From CAWGJF01 sp963715745 (GTDB lineage Bacteria; Bacteroidota; Ignavibacteria; Ignavibacteriales; Ignavibacteriaceae): 64,000 bases of DNA. The position numbers and the translations under genes are program-made. The DNA lies in assembly GCA_963715745.1 (NCBI GenBank), contig OY970271.1, positions 1,984,001 through 2,048,000 of the forward strand, given 5' to 3'. The notes beneath the pieces were generated by a model. It searched no databases, was not told the origin of the DNA, and saw only the letters and a program-made list of their open reading frames with translations. The first letter of the stretch is position 1, and every line of letters starts with the position of its first letter. This document shows positions 45,326-53,542 of the stretch, in pieces.

Positions 45326-46792
45326 ATGTCAAATAATGCTGTTTCTAATTTAAAACCTGAAATTTTATGGCAAAGGTTTTATGAAATTTCACAGGTTCCT
45401 CGTCCATCAAAAAAAGAAGAAAAGATCAGAACATTTCTGAAAAATTTATTAAAAGAACTGAAAATAGAGTTTAAAGAAGATAAAGTTGGAAATATTATTG
45501 CAAAAGTTCCTGCAACCAAGGGATTTGAAAATGCTCCAACTGTAGTTTTACAAGGTCACGTTGATATGGTCTGTGAAAAGAATAAAGAGAAAAAATTTGA
45601 TTTTGAAAATGACCCAATTCAATTAAAAAAAGTTGAGGGCTGGATAACTGCTGACGGTACAACACTTGGGAGTGATAATGGAATTGGTGTTGCCGCTGCT
45701 CTTGCTGTTATTACAGATCCGGATGTTACTCATCCGCCTTTGGAATTACTTTTTACAGTTGATGAAGAAACAGGACTCACCGGTGCTAATAATCTGGAAA
45801 AAGGAACACTAAAGGGAAAGACTCTTCTAAATATGGATTCAGAAGAAGACGGTGCTTTTTATGTAGGTTGTTCCGGCGGTGTTGATACATTAGGTCATTT
45901 TAAAATTGAATTCGAAAATTCTCCTTCCGGTTATAAAACTTATGAATTAATGGTTACCGGGTTAAAAGGCGGACATTCCGGATTAGATATTAAAACCGGA
46001 AGGGCAAACGGAATTAAACAGTTAGGCAGGATTTTAAATTCAATCAAGAGTTTTAATGTGAAAATTGCTTCAATCGATGGTGGAAGTTTACGAAATGCAA
46101 TTCCAAGAGAAGCAGAAGCAGTTTTACTTATTGATGAAAAACAGTTTGCAGAAACAGAAAAAATAGTTCATAAAATGGAAAAGAAAATTCTCAATGAGTT
46201 TAAAACTCCCGATGGAGGATTCAAAGTAGTATTTAAAGCAGTTGATAATAGTCCATCTAATGTTTTTACAAATGAATTTTCAGAAAAGCTGATTTATACA
46301 ATTCTTGCAATGCCTCATGGTGTAATAGCAATGAGTCCTGACATTGAAGGTTTAGTTGAAACATCGACAAATTTAGCCACAATAAAAATTTCCGGCGATA
46401 AACTAATAATTGGAACAAGTCAGAGAAGTTCTGTTGATAGTGCAAAAGAATATATTGCTTCATCTGTTGCTTCAATTTTTAAATTAGCAGGCGCAGAAGT
46501 AGAACTCGGTGACGGGTATCCTGGTTGGAAACCAAATCTGGATTCAGAATTATTAAAAATTTCGAAAGATGTTTTTAAAAAGATGTTCAATAAGGATCCT
46601 GAAATTAAAGCTATTCATGCTGGTTTGGAGTGTGGAATTCTTGAAAGTAAAAACCCGGGTATGGATATGATTTCTTTCGGTCCGACAATTATGGGTGCTC
46701 ATTCACCGGATGAAAAAATTAATATTGAAACAGTGAAAAGATTTTATGATTTGTTAAAAGGAATTTTGAAAAGACTATCAGAGAGGAACTAA
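45326..46792 (+). CDS. pepD: Aminoacyl-histidine dipeptidase (cytosol non-specific dipeptidase, M20C)
   Basis: A 488-residue zinc metallopeptidase that cleaves Xaa-His and other dipeptides. The metal-binding residues are in VVLQGHVDMVCEKNKEK (His, Asp), GTTLGSDNGIGVAAALAV (Asp), FTVDEETGLTGANNL (Glu-Glu) and the C-terminal HAGLECGIL (His, Glu). The lid domain lies between. The ATG follows AAGGAG. Own promoter and convergent terminator suggest a single-gene unit. Confidence 0.96.
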   Translation: MSNNAVSNLKPEILWQRFYEISQVPRPSKKEEKIRTFLKNLLKELKIEFKEDKVGNIIAKVPATKGFENAPTVVLQGHVDMVCEKNKEKKFDFENDPIQLKKVEGWITADGTTLGSDNGIGVAAALAVITDPDVTHPPLELLFTVDEETGLTGANNLEKGTLKGKTLLNMDSEEDGAFYVGCSGGVDTLGHFKIEFENSPSGYKTYELMVTGLKGGHSGLDIKTGRANGIKQLGRILNSIKSFNVKIASIDGGSLRNAIPREAEAVLLIDEKQFAETEKIVHKMEKKILNEFKTPDGGFKVVFKAVDNSPSNVFTNEFSEKLIYTILAMPHGVIAMSPDIEGLVETSTNLATIKISGDKLIIGTSQRSSVDSAKEYIASSVASIFKLAGAEVELGDGYPGWKPNLDSELLKISKDVFKKMFNKDPEIKAIHAGLECGILESKNPGMDMISFGPTIMGAHSPDEKINIETVKRFYDLLKGILKRLSERN

Positions 46793-46803
46793 TTTTTTAT
46801 TTC

Positions 46804-46832
46804 AGGATACCTGCAGTTATTGCTGGTATCCT
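46804..46832. terminator. Bidirectional terminator between pepD and the SET-domain gene
   Basis: An 8-bp perfect stem (AGGATACC / GGTATCCT) with a 13-base loop, between convergent genes. It lies 12 bases after the pepD stop and 4 bases past the end of the minus-strand gene. The T-run is short on the plus strand, so strength is uncertain. Confidence 0.65.
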
Positions 46833-46835
46833 ACT

Positions 46836-47237
46836 TTAAACATTCAAACATTTTCTGCAGGAACATTCTTCATAAATTTCTTCATAGTCATAGTCTATTG
46901 TCAACTCTTCTCCTGAATTAATATTCTTTTTAGCCAGAAGAAAAAGTCTGCCATGTTTATCTTCTTCAATTTCACAATTACTTTCACAATTGTGATTGAT
47001 AAATTTTATTTTATTTGTTTTTGAAGAGTCTATATATTCGTCTTCATTCTTATAAAATATATAAACATTATTTTCCTCTTCCTCGCGCCTTACACATTCA
47101 TTTCCGTCAATCAATTCTCCGTCAATCTCCATTATAATTTGATTTGTTCCTATATCAGTAAAGGTGAACAGCCCTGTTCCATGAATTTCAGATTCACAAA
47201 CAAATAGATTTTCATTGAAAAAAGCAGGCTTTATCAT
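46836..47237 (-). CDS. SET-domain protein (putative protein-lysine N-methyltransferase)
   Basis: A 133-residue protein that is essentially one SET domain. It starts ESEIHGTGLFTFTDIGTNQI, has the SAM/peptide-binding KIKFINHNCESNCEIEED (the NHxCxxN motif), LTIDYDYEEIYEE (the catalytic-site tyrosine region) and a post-SET-like cysteine cluster CSCRKC. It resembles stand-alone bacterial SET proteins; the target is unknown. Its ATG overlaps the stop of the upstream secreted protein by ATGA, so the two are translated together. Confidence 0.88.
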   Translation of the reverse strand: MIKPAFFNENLFVCESEIHGTGLFTFTDIGTNQIIMEIDGELIDGNECVRREEEENNVYIFYKNEDEYIDSSKTNKIKFINHNCESNCEIEEDKHGRLFLLAKKNINSGEELTIDYDYEEIYEECSCRKCLNV

Positions 47238-47686
47238 TGATTGGATTTTAAACCTCCGGGTCCATAAATATTTTTTACCACATCATACATTATTGAATTT
47301 TCAGTAATTGGATATGCATATTTTATACTTTCAGGTTGAGGTGGATTATTATAATCATAATTAAAGACTTCTTCATTCTTAATATCATAATACGTGACTT
47401 TTAAAATACCATATTTTACACTTGTTAGATTTATTGTATAAAGTGTTTTTACTCGATAGACTTCTTTTTCTATTCCTTCATATTTTTGAGGTGGTTTATT
47501 TACAGTAAGAACCCAAATTTCAAACTTGTCGCTTTTAATTGTATCCAACCCTGAAGCATCGTACCATGCTTTTTGTCCATTTTCTCTTTCAAATAATTTC
47601 CAAATGTGAGTTTCATTGTTCTGTGTAAATGAAACGGATTGCAGTACTGATCCTATTAAAATGCTTAATAGAAATAGATTTTTCAT
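47234..47686 (-). CDS. Secreted protein resembling surface-adhesin E family
   Basis: A 150-residue protein with a signal peptide (NLFLLSILIGSVLQSVSFTQ) and one small beta-rich domain. KAWYDASGLDTIKSDKFEIW and YRVKTLYTINLTSVKYGILK resemble the 'surface-adhesin E' pattern, found in many secreted Bacteroidota and Proteobacteria proteins. The match is weak. The ATG at 47686 is chosen because it gives a clean signal peptide; an earlier ATG at 47734 adds 16 residues. Coupled to the SET-domain gene by a 4-base overlap. Confidence 0.7.
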   Translation of the reverse strand: MKNLFLLSILIGSVLQSVSFTQNNETHIWKLFERENGQKAWYDASGLDTIKSDKFEIWVLTVNKPPQKYEGIEKEVYRVKTLYTINLTSVKYGILKVTYYDIKNEEVFNYDYNNPPQPESIKYAYPITENSIMYDVVKNIYGPGGLKSNQ

Positions 47687-47734
47687 AGCTATGTTTTTTA
47701 AAAAATGAAGTGCTAAGCTAAATATTTTATTCAA

Positions 47735-48159
47735 TAATAAAAAAATCAGTGAAATAAGAATCCTCTAAACAGTTAAATATTCAAAAAAGAACAATTAACC
47801 TTAGAATAAGTTCAAAATAATTTATTTAAAATATAGTATTTAATTAGAATTTAAGGGAATTCAGCATTCTTTTGTTTGATAATCAATGGTTCTTAATTCT
47901 TGATAGTAAGAATCTGTTTATCATCATATAACGAATAAACAAATCAATTCTATATTTCAAATTATCTTAAACTGGTTCATTATTTGAAGGTATTTGAACG
48001 ATTTATTGAATACGAAAACTAAATTTGCAATTTGACATCCTTAATTTTCTTTTTAATAATATATAATTAATGTGAAATTATTAATAAAATAATTTATTTT
48101 ATATAGCAAATATTTTTGATTTCTATTCTTAAACATAAACCACCAAAAAGGGAGGGTAT
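47735..48159. other. 425-base intergenic region upstream of the cytochrome cluster
   Basis: No gene is seen. It is very AT-rich, and only the promoter-like element at 48032-48060 stands out. It separates divergent genes and probably holds the promoters of both. Confidence 0.6.
48032..48060 (+). promoter_or_regulatory. Candidate promoter of the cytochrome cluster
   Basis: TTGACA at 48032-48037 and TAATAAT at 48054-48060 are 16 bases apart. The first gene starts at 48160, so the leader would be about 95 bases. The -35 is perfect, but the region is AT-rich and chance matches are likely. Confidence 0.4.
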
Positions 48160-48690
48160 ATGCTCTGGAAAATTGTAACACTAGCCTCATTTTTCTTTAT
48201 GATAAGTTTTGCTCAGAATGGACACGGATATGTTGGTGCTCAGGTATGCGGAATGTGTCATAAATCCGAAAAACAGGGTTCTCAGTTAAAAATCTGGGAA
48301 GCTTCTAAACATGCAAAGGCATTTGAAACACTTAAAACAGAAAAAGCAGATGGAATTGCAAAAGAAAAAGGATTTACTACTCCGGCTGCCGAAACTCCTG
48401 AATGTTTGAAGTGCCATGCTTCTGGATATAATGTTGATGCTTCTATGCTTGGTAAAAAATTCAAGGTAGAGGATGGGGTTCAATGTGAAACCTGCCATGG
48501 ACCGGGTGAAGATTATAAAGACATAAAGATTATGAAAAATAAAGAAGAAGCAATTAAAAATGGTTTGAACGTTCCTGAAAAAGTTGAAGATTTCTGTATC
48601 AACTGCCATAATGCAGAAAGCCCGACATATGTTGATTTCAATTTTACAGAAATGTGGGATAAGATTAAACACGAAATTCCTAAGAAATAG
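48160..48690 (+). CDS. Secreted tetrahaem cytochrome (cytochrome c554-like)
   Basis: A 176-residue protein with a signal peptide (LASFFFMISFAQN) and four CxxCH haem-attachment motifs: CGMCH, CLKCH, CETCH and CINCH. The arrangement, with VGAQVCGMCHKSEKQ near the N-terminus and GVQCETCHGPGEDY in the middle, resembles the c554-like family common in Chlorobi/Ignavibacteria. It should be periplasmic. It opens a four-gene unit and may receive electrons from the inner membrane; the donor is not encoded here. A GGGAGGG ribosome binding site precedes the ATG. Confidence 0.92.
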   Translation: MLWKIVTLASFFFMISFAQNGHGYVGAQVCGMCHKSEKQGSQLKIWEASKHAKAFETLKTEKADGIAKEKGFTTPAAETPECLKCHASGYNVDASMLGKKFKVEDGVQCETCHGPGEDYKDIKIMKNKEEAIKNGLNVPEKVEDFCINCHNAESPTYVDFNFTEMWDKIKHEIPKK

Positions 48691-48730
48691 AACTAATAAA
48701 TTTTTATAAATTAATTTTATCAGTACACAA

Positions 48731-50002
48731 ATGAACAAATTGCTACCATCTATTGTTCTTCTGTTAATTATATCTATTCCAGCATTTTCACAAAATATAA
48801 ACGGAAGATTTTCAAGTTCATTTTATTCTTTTGAAAGATTTGATTCTACAAATACATCCGTAACGCACTTCAGAACATTCCAGCTTCTCAATCTAAATTT
48901 TGGAAAAGATAAAGTTTACCTGAGGACTTCAATGAACCTTGAAGCTGATCTTGCTAAAGATCTCGTAACCGATCCAAGACTAAGGTTTTATAATCTTTAT
49001 GTTGATGCAAGAAATCTTTGGGACCTTGTTTCATTTAAGATTGGAAGACAACCACTGTTTAATTCTATAGCAGGTGGTGTTTTTGATGGAGCTACAGTTG
49101 GTTTAAAGCATAACGGTTATAAATTTCAGGCATTTTATGGAGGAAATGTTCCTGCCTATCAAAAGCTGGAACTGACAGAAAACTGGTCCGATAATTATGT
49201 CCTAGGTGGTGGAATTACAATTTATGCTCTCCAGGATTGGCAGTTCGGATTAAATTATATAAATAAAAATTTCAAAAGCACGTCTTATTCTGCAAACCGT
49301 TTATCACCTGATTATGATCCGATTACAATTGAAATAGCAAACAAATCTTTACAATATCAATTTATTTCTGGTGAGATTTCATACTACAAGGAAAATGAAA
49401 TCAGAATCAATACTAAATATGAATATGATATTAATTTTAATACGACATCCAAAATAGAATTGAGTGGAAGGTATGAAAAAATTAATAATCTGGGATTGAC
49501 GCTTTATACCAATTACCGTCAGCCAAAAATAAGATACAACTCAATATTCTCTGTATTCGATTTTGGCAATACCTGGGAAGTTGAGGGAGGTGCAGATTAC
49601 AGATTTGAAAATGGATATACAGTACTTGCCAAAGTTGCTAATGTTAGTTATAAAGAAGAATCATCTCAAAGATTGACAGCTGGTTTGTCAACTCCATTCG
49701 GCACAATTACCGGAAGAATGAACTTAGGATATGCAGGTGAAATGAGCTCAATTTCGTTTTATGGTGCATTACCTGTGTTTGAAGGATATGTAACTCCTTC
49801 ACTTGGTTTATCTTATACATCTTATAAACAAAGTTCAGATTCACCAACTAATAATTTAACCAGTGTCCTTGGTGGAGTAAACGTAAGGCCATACAGAATG
49901 TTATCTTTTGACTTGCAGGGACAGTACATCAATAATAAGATTTATAAAGATGACTGGCGAATGTTCTTTAAACTAAATTTCTGGTTCAATTCAAATTTTT
50001 AA
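48731..50002 (+). CDS. Outer-membrane beta-barrel protein, putative porin of a porin-cytochrome complex
   Basis: A 423-residue protein with a signal peptide (SIVLLLIISIPAFSQ). The rest is made of alternating amphipathic strands with aromatic girdles, e.g. VYLRTSMNLEADLAKDLVT, YVLGGGITIYALQDWQFGLN and RMFFKLNFWFNSNF. The last residue is Phe, as in many outer-membrane barrels. It has no haem motif. About sixteen to eighteen strands would fit. It is much shorter than MtrB/PioB and lacks the CxxC typical of MtrB, so homology to them is not claimed. Flanked by cytochrome genes, it probably forms their conduit. Confidence 0.75.
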   Translation: MNKLLPSIVLLLIISIPAFSQNINGRFSSSFYSFERFDSTNTSVTHFRTFQLLNLNFGKDKVYLRTSMNLEADLAKDLVTDPRLRFYNLYVDARNLWDLVSFKIGRQPLFNSIAGGVFDGATVGLKHNGYKFQAFYGGNVPAYQKLELTENWSDNYVLGGGITIYALQDWQFGLNYINKNFKSTSYSANRLSPDYDPITIEIANKSLQYQFISGEISYYKENEIRINTKYEYDINFNTTSKIELSGRYEKINNLGLTLYTNYRQPKIRYNSIFSVFDFGNTWEVEGGADYRFENGYTVLAKVANVSYKEESSQRLTAGLSTPFGTITGRMNLGYAGEMSSISFYGALPVFEGYVTPSLGLSYTSYKQSSDSPTNNLTSVLGGVNVRPYRMLSFDLQGQYINNKIYKDDWRMFFKLNFWFNSNF

Positions 50003-50015
50003 CAAAGAATTCAGC

Positions 50016-51209
50016 ATGAGCAAATTATATATAATCCTTGTTTTATTAGCTGCAGCTTTTATAACGTTCTCAGCTTTTTCAGGTGGGACCAACTCAGCTA
50101 ATTCTTTGAGTAATGATGAACTAATAAAGTTCTCACACTCACTTCATTCAGGCGTTGTTGCATGTGAGGATTGCCATTCTAAAGTAATAACAAGCACTTC
50201 AATAAGTGACAGATTATTACCAAATCATGATAATTGCCAGGATTGTCACGAAGTTGACAATTCAGATGAATGTCAGACATGTCATGTTAATGATAATTAT
50301 GAAGCTCTGGTTCAAACAAAACCAAAAGTAATTTTTAATCATAAAATGCATGTTGATCAGGAAGTTGAATGCACATTTTGTCATAAAGGCTTAGATAAAG
50401 TTGATTACAGTTTTCAATCTGCAAATTACCTGCCTTCAATGGAAGTTTGTTCAGGTTGTCACAACGAAACGAAAATTGCTTCCAATGCTTGCGAATCCTG
50501 CCACCAGACAACATACAACTTAACACCGGTAAATCATAGAACTGCTGATTTCACGCGTTCACATAAATATCTTGCGATGGAAGTCAATTCTAATTGTATG
50601 ATGTGTCATAACAATCAGACTTGTGACGATTGCCATGTTTCAACAACAATGATAACCGAGGACAATTCTTCTGATAATTTTTATCAGCCCTATATGCCCG
50701 GGCATTCTATGATAGACGGTTCAAAGCAGCAGGTTATTACGAGAGTTCATGATTTGAATTATAGGTTTTCACACGGAATAGATGCTAAAAACAAATCCAT
50801 TGAATGTCAGACATGCCATCAGGTTGAAACATTTTGTGCAGAATGCCATCAGGCAGATGGTGGTGATTTTGCTATGGGTGGAATTGTTCCGGCTTCACAT
50901 TTACTTCCGAACTTCACAACCATTGGTGTTGGTTCAGGCGGTGGTCAGCATGCAATTCTTGCAAAACGTGAAATTGAAAGTTGTGTATCCTGTCATGATA
51001 TCCAGGGTGGTGATCCAACTTGTATAGTTTGTCACCTGGATAGTGATGGAATAAGAGGAACAAATCCAAAAACACATTCTGCCAGTTTTATGAGAGATGT
51101 TGAAGGTGATTGGCATGAAACCAAATCATCTGTTTGTTATAATTGTCATACAAGTGCAATTACAGCAACAAGGCAGTCTGATGGATTCTGTAATTATTGT
51201 CATCAATAA
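50016..51209 (+). CDS. Secreted 14-haem c-type cytochrome
   Basis: A 397-residue protein with an N-terminal signal or anchor helix (LYIILVLLAAAFITFSAFS) and fourteen CxxCH motifs: CEDCH, CQDCH, CQTCH, CTFCH, CSGCH, CESCH, CMMCH, CDDCH, CQTCH, CAECH, CVSCH, CIVCH, CYNCH and CNYCH. That is one haem per about 28 residues, with extra His residues suited to bis-His ligation. Such density indicates an electron-wire role. It follows the barrel gene by 13 bases and precedes the lipoprotein cytochrome by 17, so all are one operon. Confidence 0.93.
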   Translation: MSKLYIILVLLAAAFITFSAFSGGTNSANSLSNDELIKFSHSLHSGVVACEDCHSKVITSTSISDRLLPNHDNCQDCHEVDNSDECQTCHVNDNYEALVQTKPKVIFNHKMHVDQEVECTFCHKGLDKVDYSFQSANYLPSMEVCSGCHNETKIASNACESCHQTTYNLTPVNHRTADFTRSHKYLAMEVNSNCMMCHNNQTCDDCHVSTTMITEDNSSDNFYQPYMPGHSMIDGSKQQVITRVHDLNYRFSHGIDAKNKSIECQTCHQVETFCAECHQADGGDFAMGGIVPASHLLPNFTTIGVGSGGGQHAILAKREIESCVSCHDIQGGDPTCIVCHLDSDGIRGTNPKTHSASFMRDVEGDWHETKSSVCYNCHTSAITATRQSDGFCNYCHQ

Positions 51210-51226
51210 CTAAATTTTATATAGAA

Positions 51227-52099
51227 ATGAAATTAATCATCAAAATATTGTTAGCAGGTCTGGTGGTAGTTCTGTTTTTTGCCTGCAGTGAAATAAATAA
51301 TAATATTGAAACTGCTCCTCAGATTTCTGTTCATAAAAAAGGAATATTAGACGAAACTTCACCCGATTTTCATGGAAATTTACTAAGAACACTGAATTGG
51401 AATATAAGTGCTTGCTGGCAGTGCCACGCTAGTGATTATACAGGTGGAATAACAGGGGCAAGCTGTTTGAAATGTCATACAGAAGCCGATGGACCGGAAG
51501 CTTGTAATACTTGTCATGGTGATCCAAATAATCCTGATAGAATTGCTCCTCCAGAGGATTTAAATGGAAATACTTCAACATCATCACGAGGTGTTGGTGC
51601 CCATGAATCCCATGTGTATGATAATCAATTAACTGAGAACTTTAGATGTAGCAATTGCCATAAATTTCCTTCAGGCGGTTTTAGTGATCCTACCCATATT
51701 GATGGAGATAACAGAGCTGAAATAATATTTGGAAGAATAGCAGTAACAGGGGAGGGTATTAACTCATCTTATGACCTGGGAAGTGGTAATTGTTCTAATA
51801 CTTACTGTCATGGTAATTTTGTTTTTTATCGTGATTCTTCCGCATATTCTTGGGCTTATGAAGATTCCATAATAATAGGAAATAATGTAACAGTCAACTG
51901 GACTTCAGTCGGCCAATCACAAGCTGAGTGTGGAAGTTGTCACGGATTGCCTCCAACCGGTCACATTTCAACCATAACTATTAATCAGTGTGGATATTGT
52001 CATAAAGGAATTGTTGATGAAAGTGGGAATCTCGTTGACTCCTTAAAATATAAACACATTAATGGTGAAATTGATTTTGAACTTCCTCCAGCACTATAA
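51227..52099 (+). CDS. Multihaem c-type cytochrome lipoprotein with a CX4CH site (GSu_C4xC__C2xCH type)
   Basis: A 290-residue protein whose N-terminal signal ends in a lipobox (VLFFAC), so it is probably a lipoprotein. It has seven haem-binding motifs: CWQCH, CLKCH, CNTCH, CSNCH, the unusual CSNTYCH (CX4CH), CGSCH and CGYCH. The pairing of CX4CH and CXXCH matches the family first noted in Geobacter sulfurreducens. It lies downstream of the 14-haem gene and probably sits at the cell surface as the terminal electron acceptor contact. The ATG at 51227 is preferred to an earlier one within the previous gene; a terminator follows. Confidence 0.9.
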   Translation: MKLIIKILLAGLVVVLFFACSEINNNIETAPQISVHKKGILDETSPDFHGNLLRTLNWNISACWQCHASDYTGGITGASCLKCHTEADGPEACNTCHGDPNNPDRIAPPEDLNGNTSTSSRGVGAHESHVYDNQLTENFRCSNCHKFPSGGFSDPTHIDGDNRAEIIFGRIAVTGEGINSSYDLGSGNCSNTYCHGNFVFYRDSSAYSWAYEDSIIIGNNVTVNWTSVGQSQAECGSCHGLPPTGHISTITINQCGYCHKGIVDESGNLVDSLKYKHINGEIDFELPPAL

Positions 52100-52136
52100 G
52101 TGTGTCGGATTCCTGGTTTTATTTAGTTGAATGTTT

Positions 52137-52165
52137 CAGCCGCTCTTTAGCGGCTGTTTCTTTTT
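52137..52165 (+). terminator. Rho-independent terminator of the cytochrome operon
   Basis: A perfect 8-bp stem (CAGCCGCT / AGCGGCTG) with a CTTT loop, followed by TTTCTTTTT. It lies 37 bases after the last cytochrome stop. Confidence 0.9.
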
Positions 52166-52233
52166 AAAATAACATTACATTTCAATAATAAAAATCTTTA
52201 CTTTCTACTAACCCTATAACATCAATTAAATTA

Positions 52234-53430
52234 ATGGGATTGTCTTTAAAGGATTCTTCACTCAATACTTTCGATCAGGTTATATGGTGGAACATCCTTG
52301 CACTAATCTTATTTCTGATATTTTCTGTTGCTGCGGGGCAAGCACTTGCAATAATCCTTATTCTACTTTCAATAATTAAAGTTGTTAAAGAAAAGAAAAC
52401 AGGAATTCAAAAGAATCCCCTGGTTATTCTTTTTGTAATATTTATTATTACCAGAATACTTGCCGTTTCATTCTCAGAGTATCCGCAGAAAAGTTTGCCT
52501 TCATTAAACAAAGAAATATTCTTCTACCTGGTTTTTTTTGCAATTATTAATTTGCCCGGAATAATTAAAAAAGAAAACATCATACTGATTATCCGGCTTT
52601 TTATTTTTACAGCCCTGATTGCTTCACTAACAGGGACTGCAAAAGTATTATTCGGAATCGATGAACGTGCAAGCTCAACTACTTCCGGCTATTATACGTT
52701 TGGTATGTATTTGTGTGTAATATTTACCATGATTCTTGTTCTTGGCAGGAATAAAGAAATTATAATTTCCCGTGTTGTTTGGGGTACAGTGTTAATTTTA
52801 TTATTAATTGGAATTTTATTTACTCAAAACAGAATTCATTGGCTGATAGCCGGTTTTTTTGTTTTAATAATTGGAATTATGCGTGAGAGAATTTTATTAG
52901 CTGCAACTTTTGTAACACTTTTGATTGTAATTATTGTCACTCCTTCACTTTCAGAAAGACTTTATCAATTAATCCATTTTACTCAAAATTTTTCAGATAG
53001 GGATGTTATCTGGAAAGGTGCTTTTCAATTATTTGATCAGCATCCACTGCTTGGATTCGGTACAAAAACTTTCAAAGATATATTCCCTTTATTTAATCAG
53101 TTAGCAGATAAAGGGATTAATAGCTGGCATTGCGATTACCTGCAAGTTTATATGGAAGGTGGAACAATTGGATTCATATCTTTTGTATCGCTGGTAGGTT
53201 CTTTGTTTTTCTTTGGAATTAGAAATCTAAAAAGATTAGAAGATGATAAATTCTATCTCGATGTTAATTTATCAATACTGGCAGGATTAAGCGTTTTGTT
53301 TACAACTGCGTTTGTTGGCAGTTTTTTCTTTGATCCTATCTGTTCAATTCTATTCCAGGTATTGTTTTCTATTCAAGTTTTGCTTCTGAAAGTTAAACCA
53401 GAAAATGGATTATCAGCACAACAGATGTGA
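52234..53430 (+). CDS. O-antigen ligase family protein
   Basis: A 398-residue inner-membrane protein with about ten to twelve helices. The Wzy_C/WaaL pattern is visible in the long periplasmic part: SDRDVIWKGAFQLFDQHPLL and GFGTKTFKDIFPLF, followed by INSWHCDYLQVYMEGG. Family members ligate O-antigen or polymerise surface polysaccharide. No glycan genes are nearby, so the actual substrate is open. Confidence 0.85.
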   Translation: MGLSLKDSSLNTFDQVIWWNILALILFLIFSVAAGQALAIILILLSIIKVVKEKKTGIQKNPLVILFVIFIITRILAVSFSEYPQKSLPSLNKEIFFYLVFFAIINLPGIIKKENIILIIRLFIFTALIASLTGTAKVLFGIDERASSTTSGYYTFGMYLCVIFTMILVLGRNKEIIISRVVWGTVLILLLIGILFTQNRIHWLIAGFFVLIIGIMRERILLAATFVTLLIVIIVTPSLSERLYQLIHFTQNFSDRDVIWKGAFQLFDQHPLLGFGTKTFKDIFPLFNQLADKGINSWHCDYLQVYMEGGTIGFISFVSLVGSLFFFGIRNLKRLEDDKFYLDVNLSILAGLSVLFTTAFVGSFFFDPICSILFQVLFSIQVLLLKVKPENGLSAQQM

Positions 53431-53542
53431 TTTAATATACATCATTAAAAAGAATAGTTGTAATTTTACAGATTATATATATTTTAAGAAAAAGTTTGAG
53501 AATAAAAACAAATTTTCTGAATAATTAAAGGCGAAAATAAAA

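Noticed and set aside
48286..48738. 150-codon minus-strand frame opposite the tetrahaem cytochrome
   Set aside because: The plus strand has four CxxCH motifs and a signal peptide; the antisense frame is a shadow with a Phe/Cys-rich composition.
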